Source of the DNA: Methanohalophilus halophilus
GTDB taxonomy: Archaea; Halobacteriota; Methanosarcinia; Methanosarcinales; Methanosarcinaceae
DNA: 64,000 bases
NCBI RefSeq assembly: GCF_001889405.1
Contig: NZ_CP017921.1
Location: forward strand, 124,001-188,000
Reading direction: 5' to 3'
In this document: piece after piece, positions 49,884 to 59,260 of the stretch
Position numbering within the stretch: the first letter of the stretch is position 1
Layout of the letters: every line of letters starts with the position of its first letter
The notes under the pieces: generated by a model
The model's input: only the letters and a program-made list of their open reading frames with translations
Databases searched by the model: none
What the model was told of the DNA's origin: nothing
Made by a program: the position numbers and the translations under genes

Positions 49884-50186
49884 TCACCTGTCCTGGTGAG
49901 TCTCCACTTCTTCGATGATTTTTTTACCGGCTGCAATCTCATCTACGCTATGGACCACCGCACCCATGTTCTCTATTTCCTGGCGGATAAGTTCATAATC
50001 AAGATCCAGCCCTTCCAGGGTGATCTTTACATTTTCGGTTTTCTGATCCATTTCATAAAGACTAAGATTGACACCATCAACTCCTTCCACATCACCCAAC
50101 ACACCTGCAAGCTCAACTATGGAAGGATTATGTGGCTTCAGAACATCCAGAACCAACCTGCGAATCCCTGACTTATTATTCATCAT
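49884..50186 (-). CDS. DUF211 domain protein
   Basis: A 100-residue archaeal DUF211 protein with a ferredoxin-like fold: [21 protein letters not shown], then [15 protein letters not shown] and [22 protein letters not shown]. The family is found almost only in archaea and has no assigned function that I know. It may start at either of two adjacent ATG codons. The gene is alone on its strand here. Confidence 0.88.
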   Translation of the reverse strand: MMNNKSGIRRLVLDVLKPHNPSIVELAGVLGDVEGVDGVNLSLYEMDQKTENVKITLEGLDLDYELIRQEIENMGAVVHSVDEIAAGKKIIEEVETHQDR

Positions 50187-50319
50187 TCATTATCTCCAAT
50201 ATGAAGAATTATTTAGATATCCATTCCATGCATATGATATAAAAATATGGACATCTATCACAGAAGATATTATCAATGCAAACAATAAATACTTTATACA
50301 AAACACAACAGGAATTATC

Positions 50320-50955
50320 ATGATAGATCTGCATACACATACAATATTCAGCGATGGAGAACTTATTCCAAGTGAGCAGGTCCGCAGGGCAAAAACCCTC
50401 GGATATGAGGCAATCGGACTTACAGACCATGCCGATTTCACCAATGTAGAACACATCCTCAACTGTGTTACCAAAGCAAAATACCTGGAAGAGCTAATGG
50501 ACATAAAGGTGCTTCCCGGAATTGAGATCACACATGTGCCCCCTGAAAAAATAGCATCCCTTGCAAAACTTGCAAGAGAACTGGGAGCCGAAATTGTGGT
50601 TGTACACGGAGAAAGTCCGGTTGAACCTGTTTTGCCCGGCACAAACCGTGCCGCTGTGGAATGTCAGGATGTGGATATCCTGGCACACCCCGGTTTTATC
50701 ACCCTAGAGGAAGCCGAAATTGCAGCAGACAACAATGTATGTCTGGAAATTACAGCAAGAGGTGGACATAACAGCACCAATGGGCATGTTGCCAAAATCG
50801 CAAAACTTAGCGGTGCGACAATGGTCGTGGATACCGATTCACACCATCCTTCTGACCTGATTACAAAAAGCACTGCATTGAAAGTGGCAATGGGAGCAGG
50901 TCTTGAAAAGGATGAAGCAAAGCAGGTGCTGGAAAATTCAAGAGGCCTTATCTGA
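50320..50955 (+). CDS. PHP-domain phosphoesterase (histidinol-phosphatase-like)
   Basis: A 211-residue PHP-fold metal phosphoesterase. Metal ligands are visible in IDLHTHTIFSDGEL (HxH), LTDHADF, GIEITHV, VVHGES, LAHPGF and DTDSHHPSD. The ATG at 50320 follows AGGAA and begins at the first conserved strand; a longer frame would overlap DUF211 on the other strand. It might be the histidinol phosphatase of the histidine pathway, or act on DNA or nucleotides. Two bases separate its stop from the start of the cyclase gene, so they form an operon. Confidence 0.85.
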   Translation: MIDLHTHTIFSDGELIPSEQVRRAKTLGYEAIGLTDHADFTNVEHILNCVTKAKYLEELMDIKVLPGIEITHVPPEKIASLAKLARELGAEIVVVHGESPVEPVLPGTNRAAVECQDVDILAHPGFITLEEAEIAADNNVCLEITARGGHNSTNGHVAKIAKLSGATMVVDTDSHHPSDLITKSTALKVAMGAGLEKDEAKQVLENSRGLI

Positions 50956-50957
50956 AA

Positions 50958-51569
50958 ATGACATAGGAAATTATTGATATTACACGATCCATCGCTCCTG
51001 AAACCAGAGTTTATCCGGGAGATCCAAAAGTTACCGTTGAAAGGATTGCTTCTATAGAATCCTGCGGATACAGTGTCTCAAAACTTGAAATGGGAAGCCA
51101 CACTGCCACCCATATCGATGCTCCCGCCCATATATTAGAGGGCGGGGCCACGGTGGATGAAGTGGACTTGTCCTCTCTTGTGGGCAGGGCTTATCTGATC
51201 GATCTTTCCGGGAAAAACGAAATCGGAAATGACGAAATAGAAAAAGCCTTTCCCTTCAAAGAAAAAGGCAGATGTGAAATCGTATTGCTGAAAACTGAAT
51301 CATCAGACCAAAATTTTGCAAGAATACTTCCCGACACCGCAGAATGGATTGCCAAAAAAGGATACCTGACAGTTGGAATCGATTCAGAGTCGGTGGATTC
51401 CGGAGAAGAATTGGACAACCACATGATATTGCTTGGAAAAGGAATCAATATCATTGAGAACCTGGACCTTAAAAATGTTGAACCGGGTTATTATGGATTT
51501 GTCTGTCTGCCACTAAAAATAAAAGAATGTGATGGGGCACCGGCGCGGGCAATACTTCTCCAGTCATAA
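50958..51569 (+). CDS. Cyclase-family (kynurenine formamidase-like) metal hydrolase with TAG as codon 3
   Basis: A 203-residue protein of the cyclase family, which includes kynurenine formamidase and isatin hydrolase. The metal-binding motif is SHTATHIDAPAHIL (H-x-x-x-H-x-D). The conserved N-terminal strand and PGDP turn (EIIDITRSIAP, then VYPGDPKV) are encoded upstream of the first uninterrupted ATG at 51090. The only standard start ahead of them is ATG 50958, two bases after the PHP stop, which gives ATG-ACA-TAG-GAA. Full-length protein therefore needs decoding of TAG at 50964-50966 (as pyrrolysine or by suppression) or a non-standard start such as ATT. Starting at 51090 would remove about 44 conserved residues. 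Confidence 0.8.
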
Positions 51570-52118
51570 GTTTGAGTCAATCCATTCCACAAACTTGTCC
51601 ACGGCACGTCTTCTGTGGGATACTTTATTCTTTTCCTCATCTCCCATCTCACCAAATGTCCGGCCACCATACAAAAATATAGGGTCATAGCCAAAGCCGC
51701 CTTCCCCTTTTTCTTCATAAGCGATGTTGCCTTCAACCGTACCGGTAAACGTCAGGGGTTCTTTTCCAGGCTCACAGTAGCCAATAACGGATTTAAAATA
51801 AGCACTGCGATTTTCTTCATCCTCCATCAATTTCAGGACTTTAGGATTGCCAAGATGATCCTCCACAAAGGCGGAATACGGACCAGGAAAACCATTCAGG
51901 GCATCGATGAAAAGCCCAGAATCATCAACTATCACGGGCAATCCCAGCTTTTCACAGACCCGACGAGCACCATCGGCTGCGATTGGTTCCAGGTCATCTT
52001 CCTGTAATTCAGGGTAACCATCGGTGTTCTGGAGGACCTCAATTCCCCTCTGTCCCAGGATTTCCTTTATTTCTCTGAATTTGCCACTGTTGCCGGTAAC
52101 GAATATAATTTTGCGCAT
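51564..52118 (-). CDS. rdgB: XTP/dITP pyrophosphatase
   Basis: House-cleaning nucleotide pyrophosphatase (HAM1/RdgB) that removes inosine and xanthosine triphosphates. The 184-residue protein has IIFVTGNSGKFREI at the N-terminus, the catalytic VVDDSGLFIDALNGFPGPYSAFV, and GGFGYDPIFL and SHRRRA at the end. It overlaps the convergent cyclase gene by six bases. Normal archaeal length. Confidence 0.95.
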   Translation of the reverse strand: MRKIIFVTGNSGKFREIKEILGQRGIEVLQNTDGYPELQEDDLEPIAADGARRVCEKLGLPVIVDDSGLFIDALNGFPGPYSAFVEDHLGNPKVLKLMEDEENRSAYFKSVIGYCEPGKEPLTFTGTVEGNIAYEEKGEGGFGYDPIFLYGGRTFGEMGDEEKNKVSHRRRAVDKFVEWIDSNL

Positions 52119-52189
52119 GATATCACACTATGAGTTGTTAATTGATTATATCTGGCTGTACAAGAACAAAAATGTATGATGAAAATTAC

Positions 52190-52780
52190 TCAGGCGTACC
52201 TTCCCCTCGTTTCAATTTCAACAACCCTTTCCAGTACATCTTTCGCAGCTTCAAGGGTGCGATTATAACCCCTGCAGAAGGCATCTATGAGTGCCTCGTG
52301 GTTGGGATGTGAGCTTTGAAGGGTCTGGAAGAGCACATGAACATCTACACCGCGGGATTCAAGGTCCTCTGCACTGAAAGCAAGGCCGAAATCGATAAGC
52401 CACATCTTGCTTCCATCCCAGATGATATTCGAGGTTGTAAGGTCTCCGTGAATTATACCTGCAGCATGGAGCCTGCCCACAAGTTCCCCGAGTTTTTCAC
52501 ACAAATCTTCAGAAATGACGTGTTTCAATGGCTTACCTTCAATGTAATCCATCTCAATAGTGGAATTATAAATATCATAGATAACAGGTGTAGCCACACC
52601 GGCCCGGCGGGCTTGCGAGATCAAACGGGCCTCTGCACGGGTGCGTTCCCTGCGTATCCGCTCATCCAGTTCCCACACACGATAACGTTTAGGGATACGA
52701 CTCTTGACCAGACGATTATTCCTCCGGATGACCTTTGCCTCTGCACCATCCCTGATCATTTCATTTACTCCTTCAGCCAT
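52190..52780 (-). CDS. bud32: KEOPS complex kinase/ATPase Bud32
   Basis: Small atypical protein kinase/ATPase of the KEOPS complex, which makes the t6A modification of tRNAs. The 196-residue protein has EAKVIRRNNRLVKSRIPKRYR, then AGIIHGDLTTSNIIW (HGDL-N) and LIDFGLAFSAEDLESRGVDVHVL (DFG). Its start overlaps the 3' end of the kae1 gene by 16 bases, and in several archaea the two are fused, so their products act together. Confidence 0.95.
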   Translation of the reverse strand: MAEGVNEMIRDGAEAKVIRRNNRLVKSRIPKRYRVWELDERIRRERTRAEARLISQARRAGVATPVIYDIYNSTIEMDYIEGKPLKHVISEDLCEKLGELVGRLHAAGIIHGDLTTSNIIWDGSKMWLIDFGLAFSAEDLESRGVDVHVLFQTLQSSHPNHEALIDAFCRGYNRTLEAAKDVLERVVEIETRGRYA

Positions 52781-53757
52781 GTCACATCCACCATGTCAGG
52801 ACGGTAATTGGGATTTACATGAGAATCCTCGACCCTGATTGTATCGCCTGCCTTATACATAAGAAGACCGAGCCAGGCGATCATAGCACCATTATCCCCC
52901 ATGAAACGTTTTTCAGGAACATAAAAGGATGCACCACGGTCATCACACATGATATCAAGCATCTCCCGCAGGCGCATGTTCGCACCGACACCACCACCGA
53001 GCAACACCTCATTTTTACCGGTATGTGCCAGAGCCCGTTCGGTTACCTCCACAAGCATTGCAAAAGCATTTTCCTGCAAGGAATAACAAACATCCTCCAG
53101 CGTATGTTTTTGCAGGGCATCGGTGGCTGCAGTTGAAAGCCCGGAGAAGGAGAAATCCATACCCTTCACCACATAGGGCAGGTTTACGTAGTTCACTGAG
53201 TCCTTCGCATACATCTCTATCTGCGGACCACCGGGATGAGACAGGTGGCCACTGCGGGCAAACTTATCAAGGGCATTTCCTACACCAATATCCAGGGTCT
53301 CCCCGAATACGCGATATTTACCACGCCTGTAGGCCAGTACCTGGGTATTGGCCCCACTTGCATAAAGCACCACAGGATCCTTTGCAGGTGTTTTCCACCT
53401 GCCGATCTCCACATGGGCTACGCAATGGTTCACCCCCACCAGAGGAATTTCAAGGGAAAGGGAAAGGGCCCTGGCAGCAGTTGCCACGGTCCTCAGACAG
53501 GCACCCAGACCCGGACCCTGTGAAAAAGAGATTGCATCAATATCACCGGGACTTATGTTTTTCTCTGCAATTTCGTCGAAAAGATTGGAAATTACCCAAA
53601 AAGCAAACTGGGCATGATGTTGAGCAGCTTCGCGGGGATGAATGCCCCCGGTTGCCGGTTTGTAGGTATGCGTCACCTCACAGACCACTTCATCTTCGTT
53701 AACAACAGCCGCACTCAGATTCCATGCGGTGCCCTCTATGCCAAGAACCAGCGTCAC
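52765..53757 (-). CDS. kae1: tRNA threonylcarbamoyladenosine synthase subunit Kae1
   Basis: Catalytic KEOPS subunit that transfers threonylcarbamoyl to A37 of ANN-decoding tRNAs. The 330-residue ASKHA protein has GIEGTAWNLSAAVV, FSQGPGLGACLRT, the metal-binding NHCVAHVEIGR (HxxxH), YASGANTQVLAYR and GGVGANMRLREML. I chose GTG 53757, nine bases after GGAG, over TTG 53763. It precedes and overlaps bud32. Confidence 0.95.
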   Translation of the reverse strand: MTLVLGIEGTAWNLSAAVVNEDEVVCEVTHTYKPATGGIHPREAAQHHAQFAFWVISNLFDEIAEKNISPGDIDAISFSQGPGLGACLRTVATAARALSLSLEIPLVGVNHCVAHVEIGRWKTPAKDPVVLYASGANTQVLAYRRGKYRVFGETLDIGVGNALDKFARSGHLSHPGGPQIEMYAKDSVNYVNLPYVVKGMDFSFSGLSTAATDALQKHTLEDVCYSLQENAFAMLVEVTERALAHTGKNEVLLGGGVGANMRLREMLDIMCDDRGASFYVPEKRFMGDNGAMIAWLGLLMYKAGDTIRVEDSHVNPNYRPDMVDVTWLKE

Positions 53758-53858
53758 TTGCAATAACTCCTCTGCGGTAATGGGAAGTGGGGAATATTAA
53801 GTTTACTGATGCAAACTCAGGTAAGTTATATATTCAGGGAAATGCAAAAAGGGATTCC

Positions 53859-54107
53859 ATGTCAGAAGAGAAAACCGAGCAAACAAAAACAGAGGCACAG
53901 GCATCCGTAAAAGAATGGAAGATAGGGGAAATGGGATTTTCCGACCGCTTGGCCACACCTGATGAAGGTATTAGTTATATCCCCCATAAAACAAGCGGCC
54001 TTCAGAGTGCAGCTGATATGTGGATTGACAGGGACAGGATGCTGGAAGGCCTCCAAACAAAAAAGAGTGTTGAGGACCTGCTGCAACGCACAAAATTCTT
54101 CAAATGA
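53859..54107 (+). CDS. Hypothetical protein, 82 residues
   Basis: Not recognised. From ATG 53859, preceded by AAAGGGATT, the protein has a charged, low-complexity N-terminus (SEEKTEQTKTEAQASVKE) followed by a more ordered part (WKIGEMGFSDRLATPDEGISYI, then DMWIDRDRMLEGL). No cysteine motif, signal or membrane segment is seen. It faces top6A convergently with a five-base gap and diverges from kae1. Likely soluble; function unknown. Confidence 0.65.
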   Translation: MSEEKTEQTKTEAQASVKEWKIGEMGFSDRLATPDEGISYIPHKTSGLQSAADMWIDRDRMLEGLQTKKSVEDLLQRTKFFK

Positions 54108-54112
54108 CTATT

Positions 54113-55216
54113 TTAAATTATATCCATATCTGAAAGCCTGTCGGGCAGGTATGTCTTTGTGACAAAGTCCAGACCCTTGCCCGCAAAGGCCTGCTGTTCT
54201 GCCTTTTTCCCTATATCAAGCTGCAGGTTAATCTGTTCTTTCCAGTAATCGGTTTCAAACCTGGGGTCTGTAAGTTCACTGCGCAGGGCATCGACATCCT
54301 TATCAGTCAATTTATCGGTGGACAATTCATACTCCACGATATCCGAAGGCTGCACTCCGACAAACTTGGCCGCAGGAGTTGCCATGAACTCAGAAAGGTG
54401 GGCACTCTTGATGGCACCGTATGCAACTGAAGCATAGATACGATAGGACCATGGGTCACCGTCAGTAAAGACCACAACCGGGATACCCAGTTCTTCATTC
54501 ATCCTTTTGATCATACGCCGGGTCGAGCGAGCAGGCTGGCCTTTGAGATGTACAAGTATAGCATCATTTAGTTCATCAAAACCATTCTCAATCAAACGGG
54601 CATACATACCACCGGTCTCAATCGCTATTATAAATTTGGCATCATGACCTATGAAATCGATATTCTCCACATTAAAAGGGATCTGATAGCCACTTTCACC
54701 TACGTCCTCCTGACAATGGATATCACGATCGCCTCTCTTGGTCTCTTCCCTAAGCTGCAGAGGACCAAAAAGTGTAGCACCGTCTTCTTCGGGGCGCATG
54801 TGGAAATATTCCCTCTGTAAACTGGAAATTATCTCAAGATCCTCAATCAGGCGATCACTTTCGGGTTGTTCCTTGAATTTGGCAATATTCCAGTTCTCTG
54901 AAATATAGTATAATTCCCTCAAAGTTGAACCACGATTATTCCCTATATGGTTATTTAAAAGAAAATCAAGCACATGAGAGGTTTTCAATAACTGGAATGC
55001 GCCTTTGACGGTCTTGGCACTCCTTTCACTCTCCCGGCCACCATACACCCATACATCACTGTTTTCATTAAACTCAATATTGTTCTTGGTTCTGCTGGGC
55101 ATATTCACATAAGGGATCTTTCCATCCACAAAATGCGAATACAACTCCGATGCAAGACCCGTCAACCTTTGCTCTGCAAGCCTGTCATGCTCCTTACGGT
55201 GTTCATTCTTAGCCAT
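54113..55216 (-). CDS. top6A: DNA topoisomerase VI subunit A
   Basis: DNA-cleaving subunit of type IIB topoisomerase, related to Spo11; 367 residues. The catalytic tyrosine lies in [13 protein letters not shown] (Y103 or Y104) of the CAP domain, and the Toprim domain has the [13 protein letters not shown] glutamate and [14 protein letters not shown] (DxD) motifs. It starts at the TAATG overlap with the top6B stop, so the two are coupled and made in equal amounts. Confidence 0.97.
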   Translation of the reverse strand: MAKNEHRKEHDRLAEQRLTGLASELYSHFVDGKIPYVNMPSRTKNNIEFNENSDVWVYGGRESERSAKTVKGAFQLLKTSHVLDFLLNNHIGNNRGSTLRELYYISENWNIAKFKEQPESDRLIEDLEIISSLQREYFHMRPEEDGATLFGPLQLREETKRGDRDIHCQEDVGESGYQIPFNVENIDFIGHDAKFIIAIETGGMYARLIENGFDELNDAILVHLKGQPARSTRRMIKRMNEELGIPVVVFTDGDPWSYRIYASVAYGAIKSAHLSEFMATPAAKFVGVQPSDIVEYELSTDKLTDKDVDALRSELTDPRFETDYWKEQINLQLDIGKKAEQQAFAGKGLDFVTKTYLPDRLSDMDII

Positions 55217-57069
55217 TATACAACCCCTTTTATCGCTCTGGCACCTGTAACAATCTCTTCCTCAACCCCTTCTACAATAGGAGGTTCTTTTATAGAATCC
55301 AAATCCGATGGGTCAGGTAACTGGTAATTCACGGCAAAAGCCTCACCTGGCTTGAGAACAATTTTCCATATGTAATCATAATCATTGCCCATACTGACCA
55401 CTTTGGGTGCTGGGGTTGCCTCGACCTGGAAAGGCAATATCTCATGTAATTTGAATTCTACTTTCTTACTCCCAAAATTCTTTGTCCTGAGGGATACACT
55501 GGCATTACCATCATCTAATTGCCTGTCAACAAGCAGGTTGCCCATCACCCTGGCAACAACAGGATTGATATCCGGTACTTCCCTATCAAGCGTTTCTGCC
55601 AGTTTTTCAGCCATCCTGGGCAATACCTTGTTAATAATAACTTCCTTTTCCTTGCGTTTTTTAAGGGAACCTTTCTTTTTAAGAAAGCGGTTTAGTTTCC
55701 TTCCCACTTCTTTGAGAGCCAGTTCCACCTCATCCTGAATCTCAGGGATATCCGCAATAGCGTCCTTGGATTCAGATGTAAAAGGTACATTTGTGGAGGC
55801 CACATGTATAAGCAATACCAAAGGACCAATAGGCAGCCCTCCGCCCGGCTGGTTAATGCCGTATTGTTTCCATTTGATACCTTCCACACCATGTGTGGTC
55901 ACACAGCCGCCCTGCTGATAAAGAAGAGGGACCCTGTTGGCAAACCGCATTATATTGACCCTGTCATCCTTTTGCAGATTGCCGCCATATGCAATTCCAA
56001 CTTCCACGACAAAGGGATTACCGGAATATACGGAGGGAGTACGCGTGGTAGTTGCAATAAAATCTACTTTGAATTCTTTCTCCAGACCTTTATAGATCAA
56101 TTCTTCACCTATTGGGGACAGACAATCTGTCGGAGGGGACATGATTTTTACTTTCTGGAAGGCATCAAGAAGGCGTTTGGCATCTTCCCTTTCAATGGTG
56201 TGCGGGTCCATATCCACATCAAGTCCACTGGCACTACAGATTTCTTCTGCTGTGAGCAAACCTATCTTGGAAAAAGAATATCTCAGAAAGGGAGCAAGTC
56301 TTTGCCTTCCAGTATAACGCAGCATTTTCATAAGAGTACCCAGCTCGATACCATGAGGATGCGGCAAAATCTCGCTTGCAGGTTCGGGTATCTTATCAGT
56401 GGCCCTGTCAAATATTCTCTCATCACCTTCTGGATCAATGAGTTTTAGGCGGGCATGGGGGTTTACAATGGCTGTGGCTTTGAGATATTCCTCTACCGAT
56501 TGGCGGCGCCCCTTTACATAGGTGGCCTCCATTTCCATCTCCACCCGGGTTCCATGGGGACGATCCCATTCGGTTATTTCATCTTTCAATATCTCAGGGT
56601 CATTGGTGCGGGTATTGATCATCAGTTCATAATAGTGAGCCGGGGACTGGGAGCCTATCTTTGAAATAATCCTGGTAGCATGGCCTGCTGTAAGCTGGGA
56701 ATAGAGGACCGCTGCAGAGATACCGATGCCCTGCTGTCCCCTGCTCTGCTTGAGCGCATGAAAACGAGAACCATAAAGCAGTTTGGCAAAAACCCTCGGG
56801 ATCTGATCTTTCACAATACCTGGACCATTGTCCTCAATAATCACAACAACTCCGCTTTTACCCGAGCGTTTAATATGAAGCATAATATCGGGTAGTATCC
56901 CCGATTCCTCACAGGCATCCAGAGAGTTATCCACAGCTTCCTTTATCGTAGTAATAAGACTTCTGGGGGCCGAATCAAAACCCAGTATCTGTCTGTTCTT
57001 TTCAAAAAATTCGGCGACACTTATTGACTGTTGTTTTTTTGCAAGTTCTTCTGCAATTGGTGCTGGCAT
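55216..57069 (-). CDS. top6B: DNA topoisomerase VI subunit B
   Basis: GHKL ATPase subunit, 617 residues. N box: [17 protein letters not shown]1: IIEDNGPGI; lid: [17 protein letters not shown]; transducer domain with the switch lysine near [24 protein letters not shown] (cut as [16 protein letters not shown]). It drives the ATP-dependent strand-passage gate for the A subunit. It is the first gene of the pair; a TATA-like run lies at about 57130-57150. Confidence 0.97.
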   Translation of the reverse strand: MPAPIAEELAKKQQSISVAEFFEKNRQILGFDSAPRSLITTIKEAVDNSLDACEESGILPDIMLHIKRSGKSGVVVIIEDNGPGIVKDQIPRVFAKLLYGSRFHALKQSRGQQGIGISAAVLYSQLTAGHATRIISKIGSQSPAHYYELMINTRTNDPEILKDEITEWDRPHGTRVEMEMEATYVKGRRQSVEEYLKATAIVNPHARLKLIDPEGDERIFDRATDKIPEPASEILPHPHGIELGTLMKMLRYTGRQRLAPFLRYSFSKIGLLTAEEICSASGLDVDMDPHTIEREDAKRLLDAFQKVKIMSPPTDCLSPIGEELIYKGLEKEFKVDFIATTTRTPSVYSGNPFVVEVGIAYGGNLQKDDRVNIMRFANRVPLLYQQGGCVTTHGVEGIKWKQYGINQPGGGLPIGPLVLLIHVASTNVPFTSESKDAIADIPEIQDEVELALKEVGRKLNRFLKKKGSLKKRKEKEVIINKVLPRMAEKLAETLDREVPDINPVVARVMGNLLVDRQLDDGNASVSLRTKNFGSKKVEFKLHEILPFQVEATPAPKVVSMGNDYDYIWKIVLKPGEAFAVNYQLPDPSDLDSIKEPPIVEGVEEEIVTGARAIKGVV

Positions 57070-57158
57070 TGAACCTTCATCCCCTTAAAAACAAATTTCC
57101 TGCAAAATTAAGACCACAGGAGACGCTACAATATAGTCAGCATATATTTATATATTTG

Positions 57159-57602
57159 TTAGTATGGCTCACTTTCTCCTATATCCTCATTCCAGAGCTC
57201 AGGGTATTCCCGAATGAATTCCTTCATCAACATTTTACATTCAGATATATCCAGATCAACCACCACAACTCCTTTGCTACGCAGGAAATCCTGTGCGCCT
57301 TCAAAAGTTTCTGATTCCCCGGCAACCACTTTCTTTATGCCAAATTGCACCACGGCACCGGCACACAGGTAGCAGGGCATAAGGGTGGAATACAACACCG
57401 TATCCGCATAACTTCCAATTCTGCCCGCATCCCTCATACAGGAAATTTCCGCATGTGCTAGCGGGTCGTCTTCCTGGACCCTGAGATTATGCCCCCTTCC
57501 AATAACTTTTCCATTCCTTACAAGGACAGAGCCTATGGGGATACCACCGCTATCGCGACCAGCCATAGCTTCATTTATCGCTTCTTTCATGAATTGATCC
57601 AT
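57159..57602 (-). CDS. Cytosine/nucleoside deaminase resembling yeast cytosine deaminase
   Basis: A 147-residue zinc deaminase. Zinc ligands: HAEIS (H and catalytic E) and PCYLC. The protein follows fungal cytosine deaminase along its whole length: GGIPIGSVLVRNGKVIGRGHN near the N-terminus and CKMLMKEFIREYPELWNEDIGE at the C-terminus (cut as KEFIREYPELWNEDIGE), which I recognise from the yeast enzyme. It may deaminate cytosine to uracil for salvage. Start: ATG 57602, preceded by GGAGTGA; it overlaps the end of the U32 gene's downstream sequence closely (one base apart). Confidence 0.85.
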   Translation of the reverse strand: MDQFMKEAINEAMAGRDSGGIPIGSVLVRNGKVIGRGHNLRVQEDDPLAHAEISCMRDAGRIGSYADTVLYSTLMPCYLCAGAVVQFGIKKVVAGESETFEGAQDFLRSKGVVVVDLDISECKMLMKEFIREYPELWNEDIGESEPY

Positions 57603-57603
57603 T

Positions 57604-58830
57604 TCACTCACTCCCGGATGTGCCAGGATATACTATCCTGAATACCTTATCATTGGGCCTGACCCTACCATCTACGGCAAGTCCTACATCCATACCTTTT
57701 TCAGCTGATTTAATATTATTACCTTCCACCTGCATGGAAGATACCTGCTGTTCAAGATGAGTATTCTCCCCTTCAATCAGAATAGTATCACCTATATTAA
57801 GGCCAGAATCAGTCAGCCTCACATATGCAGCACTCTGGTTTTTATAATAATTTACAACCTCACCTACAAGTTCTTTGAGGATTTGCGATGCATTCATGTC
57901 TTTTTCCACAATGAAACCTTCCCGTGAAGGGATCCCGAAATAGAAACCTGTGGAAAAACCTCTGTTATAAACAGCATAAAGCTGTTGATTCCATTCAAGT
58001 ATCCTGTTGTTTTCAAATTCCCCGCTTCTGCAGGCCTCCAGAGCCTCTGAATAACATCGGGATACAGTGGAAATATACCTTGAGTCACGTAATCGTCCCT
58101 CAATCTTGAAGGCATCTATCCCGACTTCTACGAGTTGGGGAATATGTTCAATCATGCACAGGTCCCTGGCACTTAGCAAGTATTTCCCCCCCACCTGCAC
58201 CTTTGACCCATCATCCGCATTGAGTGTCCATTCCCATCTACAAGGCTGGGTACATTGACCGCAGTTGCCGGATTTACCCAGAAGATATGCCGACAGGTAG
58301 CACCTACCGGAAATCGCCTGACACATAGCCCCGTGAACGAAAACCTCCAGTTCCATATCAGTATGTTGCCTGATTTGTTTTATTTGATCAAGACTTAGCT
58401 CGCGCGATAGAATAATACGACTTGCACCAAGAGAACCATAAAATTCTGCCGTCGTTGCATTGGAAACATTAGCCTGTGTGGAAATATGTATATCAAGTCC
58501 CATAGAGGATGCCTGTGATATCACAGCGGGATCCCAGGCCACGATTGCATCCACTTTTGCTCCCCTGGCGGCTTTGAGGATAGCCGATAAATCAGCAGTG
58601 TCTTCAGGATATATGACAGAATTGACAACAAGATAAGCTTTCAACCCTTTTTCTCGTACCGATTTTACAAAATCTGAAAGATTATCCACAGTGATAGCCT
58701 TTGCGCGGGAACGCAGGCTCAGCCGATCTACGGAAAAATACACAGCATCTGCATACTGTGAACATGCGTACAGGGTACCTTCATCCCTTACACCTACTAC
58801 AAGTTCAGGCAGCGGGTAATTAGAATCCAT
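57604..58830 (-). CDS. U32 family protein (RNA-modification or collagenase-like peptidase)
   Basis: A 408-residue U32-family protein: PELVVGVRDEGTLYACSQYADAVYF N-terminal barrel start (as LVVGVRDEG), MELEVFVHGAMCQAISGRCYLSAYLLG, and the cysteine set GNCGQCTQPCRWEW, likely binding an Fe-S cluster as in TrhP/RlhA, which hydroxylate RNA. A protease role was assigned historically to the family. Which activity it has here is unknown. It precedes the deaminase gene, with translational coupling likely. Confidence 0.85.
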   Translation of the reverse strand: MDSNYPLPELVVGVRDEGTLYACSQYADAVYFSVDRLSLRSRAKAITVDNLSDFVKSVREKGLKAYLVVNSVIYPEDTADLSAILKAARGAKVDAIVAWDPAVISQASSMGLDIHISTQANVSNATTAEFYGSLGASRIILSRELSLDQIKQIRQHTDMELEVFVHGAMCQAISGRCYLSAYLLGKSGNCGQCTQPCRWEWTLNADDGSKVQVGGKYLLSARDLCMIEHIPQLVEVGIDAFKIEGRLRDSRYISTVSRCYSEALEACRSGEFENNRILEWNQQLYAVYNRGFSTGFYFGIPSREGFIVEKDMNASQILKELVGEVVNYYKNQSAAYVRLTDSGLNIGDTILIEGENTHLEQQVSSMQVEGNNIKSAEKGMDVGLAVDGRVRPNDKVFRIVYPGTSGSE

Positions 58831-58875
58831 GGGTAGAAAAGGTATTAGGCATGATATAGAGATTTTGTCTTTATA

Positions 58876-59055
58876 TCAGGGAGCCCGCAGGAAATTGTTA
58901 TAACCGGTTGCTACAAAAACAAGAACCATTCCCATCATTACCTTTTCCATCCGTGGAATATAAAGTTGCGAGCCGGATGTTACAAGATAAAGGCCAAGTG
59001 CAACTGTGAAACTTGTGAGAAGTAGCCCGATAATCATATCCTCAATATCTGGCAT
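58876..59055 (-). CDS. Small two-helix membrane protein, 59 residues
   Basis: Frame MPDIEDMIIGLLLTSF has an acidic N-terminus, then two hydrophobic segments (about residues 8-26 and 38-51) joined by a polar loop (SGSQLYIPRMEK), and a short tail FLRAP, ending in TGA. The composition and length argue for a real membrane peptide. The SD is weak and I do not recognise a family. It precedes the U32 gene on the same strand by 45 bases and may share its transcript. Confidence 0.5.
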   Translation of the reverse strand: MPDIEDMIIGLLLTSFTVALGLYLVTSGSQLYIPRMEKVMMGMVLVFVATGYNNFLRAP

Positions 59056-59179
59056 GTTTTTCGCTCTGATTCAGTTTTGGTATGAATACAAAGTGAAAAC
59101 GATATGACATGTATATGTATTTTTGCAGGGAGAATTAAATAAAAAATAGTGTATAAAAATGAACAAAAAATTAAAAGAA

Positions 59180-59259
59180 TGGGATTTTAGACAGCTAGAA
59201 AATATAGGAGTGAGCATTTCCGGTTAGGAGAAACCCGGAAATGCTTTAGACAAATCCCA
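59180..59259 (-). terminator. Nested stem-loop after the permease gene
   Basis: An inner 11-bp stem AGCATTTCCGG (59213-59223) with CCGGAAATGCT (59235-59245) is enclosed by an outer 8-bp pair TGGGATTT (59180-59187) with AAATCCCA (59252-59259). The structure starts at the permease stop codon. On the minus strand T-rich sequence (CTAAAATCCC...TTTTTTAATTTTT region near 59155-59175) follows, so a terminator or a stable 3' UTR structure is likely. Confidence 0.6.
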
Positions 59260-59260
59260 C

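Larger units (their letters stand above)
58831..59260. other. Gap with a small gene and a structured 3' region
   Basis: Between the U32 start and the permease stop, both on the minus strand. It contains the 59-residue membrane protein (58876-59055) and a nested stem-loop (59180-59259) at the permease 3' end. Nothing else is apparent in 59056-59179. Confidence 0.6.

Noticed and set aside
50068-50319. N-terminal extension of the PHP phosphoesterase
   Set aside because: It overlaps DUF211 on the other strand and is unlike the family; ATG 50320 has an SD motif and begins at the conserved strand.
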